Part shown: piece after piece, positions 1 to 6,032 of the stretch
Layout: every line of letters starts with the position of its first letter
Numbering within the stretch: position 1 is the stretch's first letter
Source: Bacteroidota bacterium
GTDB taxonomy: Bacteria; Bacteroidota; Bacteroidia; NS11-12g; UBA9320
Assembly (NCBI GenBank): GCA_003484585.1
Contig: DNBZ01000086.1
Span: 1 to 6,129, forward strand
Length of the DNA stretch: 6,129 nucleotides
Reading direction: 5' to 3'
Translations under genes and position numbers: made by a program
Notes under the pieces: generated by a model
The model's input: the letters and a program-made list of their open reading frames with translations, nothing else
The model's database searches: none
Told to the model about the DNA's origin: nothing

Positions 1-1
1 G

Positions 2-3000
2 AGTACTCATTGGAATATGCAAGTGTCCAGTGTTGTAGCTGCTCAGGGGTCTCCAGAAATCGTACTATCAGCAGGTCTTAGCTCTTCACAAAATGTAGGA
101 GGTATAAGCCTGGTTACCCCTCCCAGTGCTCTAGAGGTTGCACTAGCGGCAATATATACATATACAGGTACAGGGGAGTCTCTCACTAGAACTCGAGCTA
201 CCTTTGGCCTTTATAATACAGCTAATATTGTTGACGCGACTAGGGGTTCTGTTTTTACTTTCGGAGCTTATAGCAGCGACGAGCTACTAGCTGTGCCTTA
301 TTTGGCAGGCCAAACTCTGTCCGTAACTAACGTAAATAAGTTAATTCTTAGGAATGCTATAAACCTAGATGATGCCCTGGCTTCTGGAGGATCTGATCAA
401 TACATAGGATCCACTATTAAGTTAGTTAGGTATGGCCTTGGAGGCATCCCGTATGAGCAAGAGCGCAAGATCGTTCAGTGGACTGTAAGTAATAGTAAAG
501 TTGTAGCCTTTGTTGATAGCCCCTGGGATGTAGGATATGAGCCAAGTACTAGCGATTTCTATACTGTTATTACTCCCCCTGATCTCAGGGTATCTATAAA
601 TCCTGCTATGCAGCTACTTGATTACCTTACTAATAAGAGGTATGGCAAAGGCTTAAAAGATACAGATATTGATTTGCCTACATTTAAAGGTGCCGCGGAA
701 CAGTGTGATACTCGGTCAGATGTAACAGTTCTAGCTACACAAAGTAATATTCAACTGGGTGCTGTATATCGTAGACAGGTATCCGGACAGAAAGAGATAT
801 GGAGAGGCACGGTTAAGTCTTTCGAGTCTATTACTATATCGGGAGTAACATATAGGCTTGTTACTTTTAAAGATTGTATTGGTAAATTAGTTTCTAAGTG
901 GAATGATTATACTACATATTTTGGAGGGCAGATTGTATGGAACTCAAGTATTTCAGGAGTTACTCTTCGTAGTAAGAGTAGTGAGGGAACAATGCAGACC
1001 CCCACTTCAGCTAGTAATAATGTCACATCCTTTAATATTAACAAAGTATCAGGTAATGGTAGTAACACTCTTACCTTAGATTGCGGAACCGCAGGGTACT
1101 CAGGAGACGGTAATCCTGTAATTAAAAACAAAGATAGAGCTGGTGGAGTTACAGCCTCAGGATACAGCTTATATGACTCTGATAACATTAAATACTGGAA
1201 GTATTTGGGTTGGGATAGTCCGGCCCAAAGAAACGTAACTCGGCACCAGTTAAATACTACTGTTAATACTTCTAATACTATATTTGCTAATATTAACAAT
1301 ATGTTGCGACAGTTTAATGGCATATTAAGATATGCTAATGGGCAGTATCAGCTGAATGTCAAATCAGCCGCACCAGTCCTTACACAGTATGAAAAGATAG
1401 ATGAGACAGATATTATCGGTTCCGTAAAAATAACAGATAAGGGATCTAAAAAGACTTACAATAGCGTAAGCGCAAGTATCAAAGATCCTCAAAATAACTT
1501 TGAAGCAAGAAGCGTTAACTTCTTTAATTCAGATTATCTTAAACAGGATCTAGGTATCCCTAAGAAGGGTACTTTTGCCACGCCTTCAATAACTAATTAC
1601 TATAATGCCCGTTTTGGCATTAAGCAATTTATGGATGAGTCCAGAAACGGTCTAGAGGCTCAGTTTACGATAAGACCTTCCGGTTTGTTGCTTCAGTCAG
1701 GAGAGGTAATAGCACTAAGTTACTCTAGCTTTGGCTGGGTCGAAAAACTGTGGAGAGTCTCTAATCTTAATTTTATGCCCGACGGAACCGTTTCAGTTAC
1801 AGCTTATGAGCACGATAATACTGCTTATGAAGTAGGCGCTTCTGAGGTCTTGCAAGGTACGGCTAATAAAGAGTCAGGCCCCGGTACTATAATTAGTTCT
1901 ACCCCCGATTCTCCTAATGGTTTACAAACTCAGGGAGGTGCCGGAGGTATTCGCTTATTATGGGTACAAGGACTTGGCTGGAGTGCTGCAACCCATGATG
2001 TTCAAGTTTTCTCTAATACAATAAATGTACGAACCCAGACAGTTCCAGCAAACGGGGCCGGTACAGACTCCAGTACTCTAATATTGGATAGTGTGGCCAA
2101 TATTGCGGCAGGAATGACTGTAGCAGGTAAACTGTCTGAGGAGATTATATCTAAAGATAATCGTACTTACTCTAATATATTGGTCTATAGTATTACAAGA
2201 TTGGGAGATACGGATTGGAATGCTCTTAATAACACCTCAAATGTTAATTACCAAGTAGGAGATACCATAAAGCCTACTGCTTCGGGCAGTTTCACCACTA
2301 CCGAAACAGGCCGCATGATAGCGCAATCTAAGCCAGTAAAAGTATTATCAGTAGATAGTAATACTACTACGGTCACTTTGACACAGCCTATGACCTGGGT
2401 AAATGATGAAGCTATTACATTTAAAGCTTCTATGGTCGCGGGCCGTATTGATGCGGATGAGTGGACCGATCAGGTACTTAATGAAAATGATCTTACGGTA
2501 AGATACTACTGGATTAGATATGCCGTTAAAAGAAATCCTACTGCCAATATCGCTGGTCTTAGCAATAAGATTGTATTTTCAAAATTTCATCCCGATACTG
2601 TTCAGGGTATAGCCGGAACCGCTGCTAATGTAAATCTTATCAGAGATCTAGGTATTACTACTGATCACGGCACTCAGTTTGTATACGAAGATACAGGTAG
2701 AGCAATTGAAACAGGAAAAGACGATAACACTACTATAACTGCCTCTGGTATTAACGGTATTGGAACAGAGACATATAAGTTTGAGCAATATGATCCTACT
2801 GCTAACAGCGGGGCGGGTGCGTTTACAACAGTACGAAGCTTTGCTGCGGGCAATACGTATACATTTAATGCTCCTGAAGATTCTAACTCGCCTGCTCAAG
2901 CGTTTGGCAAGTTTCCTATAACTATACGTGTGACCTTTAGAGATATATACAATGGGATTACACATACAGCGAGTAAAGAAATAACTTTAACTGCTGCTCG

Positions 3001-5626
3001 AATTGTGCTCGATGGATCACCTGGAGGACCTGGCAATGCTGCAAGAGGTGTATTCCTCACCGCAGGGCAACATTCTTTCCCGTATAGCGAAGGTGGAAGC
3101 GTTGTAGGGGGAAATACTACAACACTTACGGCTACCCCGACTAATCAGAGTTCGACAGCAAGTAACGTCTTTTATGATTTCAAAGTAGACGGCACTAGCA
3201 TTCAGAATACTAATAGTCTAACAGCTACTTATACTGCAGAAGCTGCTTTTGGGAATATGCCTCAAAAAGTATCTGTTGATCTAAGGGAGGGTAATAATAG
3301 CGGTGCGGTGCTGGCCTCTGATGCTTTTACAATGGTCGGTCTAAAGCAGGGTGCGGGTTCTTTGACGATGATACTAACTAACCCTACTCACGCTATACCT
3401 GTTAATTTTGCAGGTAATGGAACAATGGACAACTCAGGTACCACGGTCAGAGTATTTGAAGGAGCCACAGAGCTTGCATATACCCCAGGTAGTACGCAAA
3501 ATGCGGGTCAGTGGAAGATCTCCGGTACCTCTGACGATAATATAACAGTATCTAGTACTGCTACTGACAACGGAAATAGTGTGACCTTTGGAGAGGCTAT
3601 AAATTTAGGTACGGACAATACAGCAGAAATCACTTTCACAGCTTCAGGTAAAAGGCTTGACGGGACTCCCTTTTCCAACCTAAGTCAGATACAGACTTTC
3701 TCGAAGGCGGTACCTGGAAATGCCTCACGCGGCGTATCTTTGACTTTGCCTAAGTACGCCTTTGCTTACAATAGTTCAGGTGCTGAGTCACCCACTGGTA
3801 CTTATACAGTAACTGCGGTCGCAACTAATACCGTAGGTACTCCATACTATGACTTTGATGTAATTTCTAGTGATGTAGGTAATACTGTCACGAATATATC
3901 AAATGGCACTAGTAGTACTATGACTTATAATCCACCTAACTCGTTGGATGATATGCCACAAACTATTAGAGTAAGATTGAGAGAAGGTTCTGCATCAGGA
4001 GACGTATTATCGGAGGATCGCGTATCAGTATATGGAGTCCAGCAAGGTTCTTCAGCTATTGTTACAGTTTTGACTAATGAGTCGCATGGTATCTCTGTCA
4101 GCCAGAGCAATACTCCTGATCTGACAGGCTCCGGAACAACTATTAAAGTATTCGAAGGTGTTACTCAGCTAGACTACCAACCCACAGGTACTCTTGTGCC
4201 TGGACATTGGAGAATCTCCTCAACCTCTGATACAAATATTACTATAGGTAGTTTGACAGAATCTGGAGATAATCTTGTTGTAGGAGATCATACAAATCCT
4301 ACTGCGTCACAGATGTCAGTAACCTATAATATTACAGGCCTGAGACTTGATGGCACGACTTTTACAGATTCAAAGATACAAAGCCTTACAAAGGCCGTAG
4401 TAGGTCCATCAGGCAGCCCTGGCGCGGCAGGAGGTAGCGGTGCCAGTATTTCAGCTACTAATCTTGCGATGAGAGTATTTGCGGATGCCGCAGGCAATGT
4501 AGCATCTACTAATAGATTTACTAGTGTTATCACAGTTGTAGTGGCAGGAGTAGAATACACTTATGACGGTATTGCCGCTTACGCTAATAATTCGTGGCAC
4601 TTTGGAACCATCACCGCCCCAAACCATAGCTCTTATCTTGACGCTAACGAGGCTGCAGTGTCCAGTACAGGAGTACTGACTCTTTCAGACAGCAACCCTT
4701 TCTACTCCAATACGGCTACATCTTTAGAGTTTGAGGCTGAAATTCAAGACGATAACAATACAACTTTAGGTATTCTAAGGTACCAGTTTGTGAAAGAGCT
4801 TGGTATCCGATCGCCTGTCAGAATTGTTACAACTCTTGCTAACGATAATACCCCTACCCTGATTCAAGAAACTAACGCTAGAGATTGGTGTGGAAGCGGG
4901 GGGATGTCTGTTGGTGCCGCTGGCCTCGAGAATACGGGTTTGTCGACGGCGGCCTCTACTAATGTAATGAAGGATGCTGTATCAAAAGCCCCACAAGAGG
5001 CTGCTTTTTCTAATGAAAGGTTTCTAAGGCCTGGAGACATTGTCGAAGTGGGTACAGATGGTGACAATGCTAATGACAAGGGACACTATATTGGGCAGAG
5101 GATATACATGGGAGATGTTATATCAAAAACTACCATTGATTCGTCGACGTCTAGCGGCCAGACCCCTTATGGAGAGTCCCGTTGGAGTAGCATAATAGTA
5201 GAAAGAGTTGATGGAAGTATGGTAGTACATGGCACTCTACAGGCGGAAACCTTAAGGGCGGGCTCCACTTTTACTAATAATTTGGAAGTACAGTCCAACT
5301 TCATACTAGGAACTACAAACGCGGGATCATCAACTAGTGGTAAGTTTTTCTCAACAGGTAAGACAAGTTTTAGTAATAATACTGCTGGATTTTTCTTAGG
5401 CTTCGAGGTTGGAAGCAGTGATCCTAAATTTGCTATAGGCGGTAATTCTGAGTTCCTTAAATTTGACTCGTCAAGCGGTGGTAATGGTCTTGAGATACAA
5501 ACAGTCGGAGGCTTCTCTTTAAAGAGTACTAGCTCAGGAAGTAGGTTGGAGATTGTTAATAGTACGATAAAAATATTCTCAGGGTCAGAAAGCACGCCCC
5601 GAGTACAAATAGGGAACCTCTCATAG
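2..5626 (+). CDS. gpJ-like phage tail-tip / host-specificity protein (5' end missing)
   Basis: This is probably the central tail-tip protein that closes the tail tube and carries receptor-binding modules. The reading frame is open to the left edge. The first ATG (17) has no Shine-Dalgarno sequence, so I take the gene to start upstream. Residues are numbered from that ATG. The core shows NPAMQLLDYLTNKRYGKG (195-212) followed by a D-rich stretch and AAEQCD (226-231); a Trp/Tyr-rich motif YWKYLGW..PAQRNVTRHQ (393-411); MLRQFNGILRYANGQY (429-444); DIIGSVKI (465-472); and SGEVIALSY (561-569). I recognise this pattern from gpJ / Phage-tail_3 hub proteins. After it come a split FN3-like domain, Ig-like modules including a tandem duplication, and a fibre-like C-terminus. 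It is longer than lambda gpJ (1,132 residues), mainly through the added Ig-like modules. Cysteines are few and there is no membrane segment or signal peptide. The family call is firm; the exact receptor role is inferred. Confidence 0.88.
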   Translation, partial: STHWNMQVSSVVAAQGSPEIVLSAGLSSSQNVGGISLVTPPSALEVALAAIYTYTGTGESLTRTRATFGLYNTANIVDATRGSVFTFGAYSSDELLAVPYLAGQTLSVTNVNKLILRNAINLDDALASGGSDQYIGSTIKLVRYGLGGIPYEQERKIVQWTVSNSKVVAFVDSPWDVGYEPSTSDFYTVITPPDLRVSINPAMQLLDYLTNKRYGKGLKDTDIDLPTFKGAAEQCDTRSDVTVLATQSNIQLGAVYRRQVSGQKEIWRGTVKSFESITISGVTYRLVTFKDCIGKLVSKWNDYTTYFGGQIVWNSSISGVTLRSKSSEGTMQTPTSASNNVTSFNINKVSGNGSNTLTLDCGTAGYSGDGNPVIKNKDRAGGVTASGYSLYDSDNIKYWKYLGWDSPAQRNVTRHQLNTTVNTSNTIFANINNMLRQFNGILRYANGQYQLNVKSAAPVLTQYEKIDETDIIGSVKITDKGSKKTYNSVSASIKDPQNNFEARSVNFFNSDYLKQDLGIPKKGTFATPSITNYYNARFGIKQFMDESRNGLEAQFTIRPSGLLLQSGEVIALSYSSFGWVEKLWRVSNLNFMPDGTVSVTAYEHDNTAYEVGASEVLQGTANKESGPGTIISSTPDSPNGLQTQGGAGGIRLLWVQGLGWSAATHDVQVFSNTINVRTQTVPANGAGTDSSTLILDSVANIAAGMTVAGKLSEEIISKDNRTYSNILVYSITRLGDTDWNALNNTSNVNYQVGDTIKPTASGSFTTTETGRMIAQSKPVKVLSVDSNTTTVTLTQPMTWVNDEAITFKASMVAGRIDADEWTDQVLNENDLTVRYYWIRYAVKRNPTANIAGLSNKIVFSKFHPDTVQGIAGTAANVNLIRDLGITTDHGTQFVYEDTGRAIETGKDDNTTITASGINGIGTETYKFEQYDPTANSGAGAFTTVRSFAAGNTYTFNAPEDSNSPAQAFGKFPITIRVTFRDIYNGITHTASKEITLTAARIVLDGSPGGPGNAARGVFLTAGQHSFPYSEGGSVVGGNTTTLTATPTNQSSTASNVFYDFKVDGTSIQNTNSLTATYTAEAAFGNMPQKVSVDLREGNNSGAVLASDAFTMVGLKQGAGSLTMILTNPTHAIPVNFAGNGTMDNSGTTVRVFEGATELAYTPGSTQNAGQWKISGTSDDNITVSSTATDNGNSVTFGEAINLGTDNTAEITFTASGKRLDGTPFSNLSQIQTFSKAVPGNASRGVSLTLPKYAFAYNSSGAESPTGTYTVTAVATNTVGTPYYDFDVISSDVGNTVTNISNGTSSTMTYNPPNSLDDMPQTIRVRLREGSASGDVLSEDRVSVYGVQQGSSAIVTVLTNESHGISVSQSNTPDLTGSGTTIKVFEGVTQLDYQPTGTLVPGHWRISSTSDTNITIGSLTESGDNLVVGDHTNPTASQMSVTYNITGLRLDGTTFTDSKIQSLTKAVVGPSGSPGAAGGSGASISATNLAMRVFADAAGNVASTNRFTSVITVVVAGVEYTYDGIAAYANNSWHFGTITAPNHSSYLDANEAAVSSTGVLTLSDSNPFYSNTATSLEFEAEIQDDNNTTLGILRYQFVKELGIRSPVRIVTTLANDNTPTLIQETNARDWCGSGGMSVGAAGLENTGLSTAASTNVMKDAVSKAPQEAAFSNERFLRPGDIVEVGTDGDNANDKGHYIGQRIYMGDVISKTTIDSSTSSGQTPYGESRWSSIIVERVDGSMVVHGTLQAETLRAGSTFTNNLEVQSNFILGTTNAGSSTSGKFFSTGKTSFSNNTAGFFLGFEVGSSDPKFAIGGNSEFLKFDSSSGGNGLEIQTVGGFSLKSTSSGSRLEIVNSTIKIFSGSESTPRVQIGNLS
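599..1820 (+). other. Tail-hub core domain (Phage-tail_3 / gpJ-like), residues about 195-601
   Basis: This is the part of the long protein that carries the family assignment. Asn195-Pro196 opens the LLDYLTNKRYG element, which in gpJ relatives marks the start of the hub region. The GQKEIWRGTV (about 258-267) to VTFKDC stretch resembles the beta-rich hub subdomain. A short insertion rich in Ser, Asn and Gly (about 312-375) precedes the YWKYLGW/RNVTRHQ motif. The segment from NNMLRQFNGILRYANG to TYNSV (480-484) gives the characteristic small domain that asks for a conserved 'YNSV' strand. SGEVIALSY followed by WRVSNL (579-584) and a Tyr-ending strand closes the domain. Boundaries are approximate. 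In the virion this part should sit at the tube end, facing the tape measure and the distal tail protein. Confidence 0.7.
1901..2581 (+). other. Fibronectin-III-like domain split by an inserted beta element, residues about 629-855
   Basis: TPDSPNGLQTQ (629-639) followed by GGIRLLWVQ looks like the first strands of the FN3 domain that follows the hub in gpJ proteins. VRYYWIRYAVKR (about 828-839) followed by AGLSNKIVFS looks like its last strands. Between them lie about 130 extra residues (about 672-803). These contain LDSVANIAAGMTVAG (690-704) and VLSVDSNTTTVTLTQP (776-791), a bipartite motif I associate with small beta domains in phage structural proteins. The domain is therefore either an FN3 fold with a nested domain, or two half-domains around an independent one. 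It would act as a spacer in the fibre. The boundaries and the nesting are inferred from motif spacing only. Confidence 0.5.
2654..3010 (+). repeat. Degenerate Ig-like half module (A0), residues about 880-998
   Basis: This stretch follows the same order of motifs as the first half of the two full modules downstream. It has FVYEDTGRAI against FPYSEGGSVV, TTITASGIN against TTLTATPTN, YKFEQ against YDFKV, NTYTFNAPED against TATYTAEAAF, and ITIRVTFRD against KVSVDLREG. It ends at the Gly-Pro-rich linker DGSPGGPG. It lacks the second half (the VFEG...LDGT.F part). I read it as a diverged or truncated copy. Similarity is weak per position, so convergent Ig-like architecture remains possible. Confidence 0.4.
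3035..3718 (+). repeat. Tandem A-B protein module, copy 1 (residues 1007-1234)
   Basis: This is the first copy of a roughly 228-residue module. Half A (1007-1112) begins NAARGVFLT and contains FYDFKV and MPQKVSVDLREG, ending in VGLKQG. Half B (1113-1234) contains LTNPTHAIPV, SGTTVRVFEG, GQWKISGTSD, NITV and RLDGTPF, and ends QTFSKAVPG. Copy 2 follows with no gap and shows each of these landmarks in the same order. The halves look like two Ig-like or beta-sandwich domains. The role is probably to lengthen the tail-tip fibre or to bind carbohydrate; the sequence does not decide between these. Confidence 0.85.
3719..4405 (+). repeat. Tandem A-B protein module, copy 2 (residues 1235-1463)
   Basis: This is the second copy, 229 residues against 228 in copy 1. 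Half A (1235-1344) begins NASRGVSLT and contains YYDFDV and MPQTIRVRLREG, ending in YGVQQG. Half B (1345-1463) contains LTNESHGISV, SGTTIKVFEG, GHWRISSTSD, NITI and RLDGTTF, and ends QSLTKAVVG. The copies are clearly related as protein but show no obvious long identical DNA runs, so the duplication looks old or was acquired from a diverged relative. A Gly/Pro/Ser-rich linker (GPSGSPGAAGGSG, 1463-1475) follows directly. Confidence 0.85.
5231..5623 (+). other. Fibre-like C-terminal region of the tail-tip protein, residues 1739-1869
   Basis: GTLQAETLRAGS (1739-1750) begins a repetitive beta-type tail of the kind that ends gpJ and many phage fibres. It is followed by SGKFFSTGKTSFSNN, TAGFFLGFE (1789-1797) and KFAIGG (1804-1809), then an FLKFD strand, and the protein closes with RVQIGNLS (1862-1869). 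The AGFFLG/KFAIG pair is a recurrent motif I recall from fibre C-termini of aquatic phages and prophages. The region just before it (about 1601-1738, with DWCGSGG at 1623-1629 and LRPGDIVEV) is not recognised. By position this C-terminus would be the outermost part, hence the best candidate for host contact. Confidence 0.6.
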
Positions 5627-5636
5627 AGGGGTTCTC
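5612..5636 (+). terminator. Stem-loop over the stop codon; possible non-canonical terminator or mRNA 3' end
   Basis: Bases 5612-5622 pair with 5626-5636 (two of the eleven pairs are G-U), leaving a three-base ATA loop. The TAG stop of the long gene lies in the loop and at the top of the stem. The stem is followed by CAAAAATAAAC rather than a T-run, so it is not a standard intrinsic terminator on the + strand. It could block read-through weakly, protect the upstream mRNA from 3' decay, or separate the long gene from the promoter just downstream. Confidence 0.4.
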
Positions 5637-5676
5637 AAAAATAAACCTTGACATAGAATGTCAACTTAGTTATAAT
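5637..5676 (+). promoter_or_regulatory. Full-consensus sigma70-type promoter with A-rich UP-like tract
   Basis: The -35 box is TTGACA (5648-5653) and the -10 box is TATAAT (5671-5676), separated by exactly 17 bases; both hexamers match the consensus at every position. The expected start of transcription is near 5683. With that start, the A-rich tract AAAAATAAA (5637-5645) lies at about -46 to -38, where the proximal UP subsite for the RNA polymerase alpha subunit falls. The leader before the ATG would be only about 14 bases, just enough for the ribosome binding site. The promoter would drive the small gene at 5697 and the gene after it. Confidence 0.85.
5648..5664. promoter_or_regulatory. Perfect inverted repeat overlapping the -35 box; candidate operator
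   Basis: TTGACA (5648-5653) and TGTCAA (5659-5664) are exact reverse complements around a five-base spacer, TAGAA. The left arm is the -35 hexamer and the right arm lies in the promoter spacer, so a dimeric repressor bound here would block RNA polymerase. No repressor gene is visible in the window. A six-base arm can arise by chance, so this is a candidate only. Confidence 0.4.
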
Positions 5677-5684
5677 TCTGTAAT

Positions 5685-5690
5685 GGAGGA
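5685..5690 (+). promoter_or_regulatory. Ribosome binding site of the 111-residue gene
   Basis: GGAGGA lies six bases before the ATG at 5697. This is a strong Shine-Dalgarno match and fixes the start. It would sit within a few bases of the predicted 5' end of the transcript. Confidence 0.85.
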
Positions 5691-5696
5691 AATCAT

Positions 5697-6032
5697 ATGA
5701 GCGCAGCACGCTATAACCTAATCATCGACCAAGGGACCGACTTTGCCCTGGAATTTATCGTAAAGGAGTCAGGAACAGCTAAGAGTCTTTCCGGTGATAC
5801 TGCGCGAGCGCAACTTAGACCGACTAAAGACTCTTCCACACTTACGGAAACTTTCACTTGCCTCGTAGAAGACGGCAGTGTCACAGGAAAAATCACAGCT
5901 AAGTTATCAAACAGCGAAACCTCTGCAATTGCAGCAGGACGCTATTACTATGACTTGGAGCTTGTAGATTCAGGTATCGTAACTCGCCTTCTCGAAGGTA
6001 CTGTTACTGTTACGCAGGAGGTCACTCGTTAA
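5697..6032 (+). CDS. Small beta-rich phage tail-associated protein (111 aa), Ig/BppU-N-like
   Basis: This is a complete short protein with a strong ribosome binding site and its own promoter. Landmarks are RYNLIIDQGTDF (5-16), TARAQLRPT (35-43), GKITAKLSN (64-72), YYYDLELV (83-90), VTRLLEG (95-101) and a C-terminal EVTR (108-111). I recall this pattern from a small family found next to tail-fibre or tail-tip genes in many tailed phages, sometimes likened to the N-terminal domain of the baseplate protein BppU. It has one cysteine (Cys55), no signal peptide and no membrane segment. The alternating pattern suggests a single beta sandwich, plausibly an adaptor or attachment domain for a fibre. 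The stop codon overlaps the next start, so the two genes are probably translated together. The family resemblance is from memory; function is not proven. Confidence 0.8.
   Translation: MSAARYNLIIDQGTDFALEFIVKESGTAKSLSGDTARAQLRPTKDSSTLTETFTCLVEDGSVTGKITAKLSNSETSAIAAGRYYYDLELVDSGIVTRLLEGTVTVTQEVTR
6016..6021 (+). promoter_or_regulatory. Ribosome binding site for the third gene, inside the end of the second
   Basis: AGGAGG lies ten bases before the ATG at 6032, inside the codons for the last residues of the preceding protein. Together with the TAATG overlap it supports a real start and translational coupling. Confidence 0.75.

Noticed and set aside
17..19. ATG at 17 as the true start of the long gene
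   Set aside because: There is no Shine-Dalgarno sequence in the 16 bases before it, the frame stays open to the left edge, and only about 195 residues precede the hub motif, fewer than expected for gpJ relatives.
907..1323. Open frame of 138 codons on the - strand
   Set aside because: It lies wholly inside the hub core of the long gene, has no plausible ribosome binding site or family pattern, and reflects low stop density opposite a Thr/Ser/Asn-rich coding strand.
4254..4276. TTGACA followed by GATAAT inside the long gene as an internal promoter
   Set aside because: The spacing between the boxes is only about 11 bases, well short of the 16-18 needed.
2648..5079. Other - strand open frames of 61-105 codons (2648-2965, 3925-4110, 4324-4560, 4864-5079)
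   Set aside because: All lie inside the long gene, are isolated, and lack start signals or family resemblance. The same applies to 5711-5896 opposite the small gene.
5167..5595. Open frame of 142 codons on the - strand opposite the fibre C-terminus
   Set aside because: The + strand here carries clear fibre motifs. The antisense product is Leu/Pro-rich with no recognisable domain.
4817..5623. Variable region of a diversity-generating retroelement at the end of the tail gene
   Set aside because: There is no template repeat, reverse transcriptase or accessory gene in the window, and the C-terminus does not resemble a C-type lectin fold.
5624..5644. Possible read-through of the TAG stop into a longer product
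   Set aside because: A TAA follows in frame after only five codons, so read-through would add nothing of substance. RVQIGNLS is a natural fibre end.
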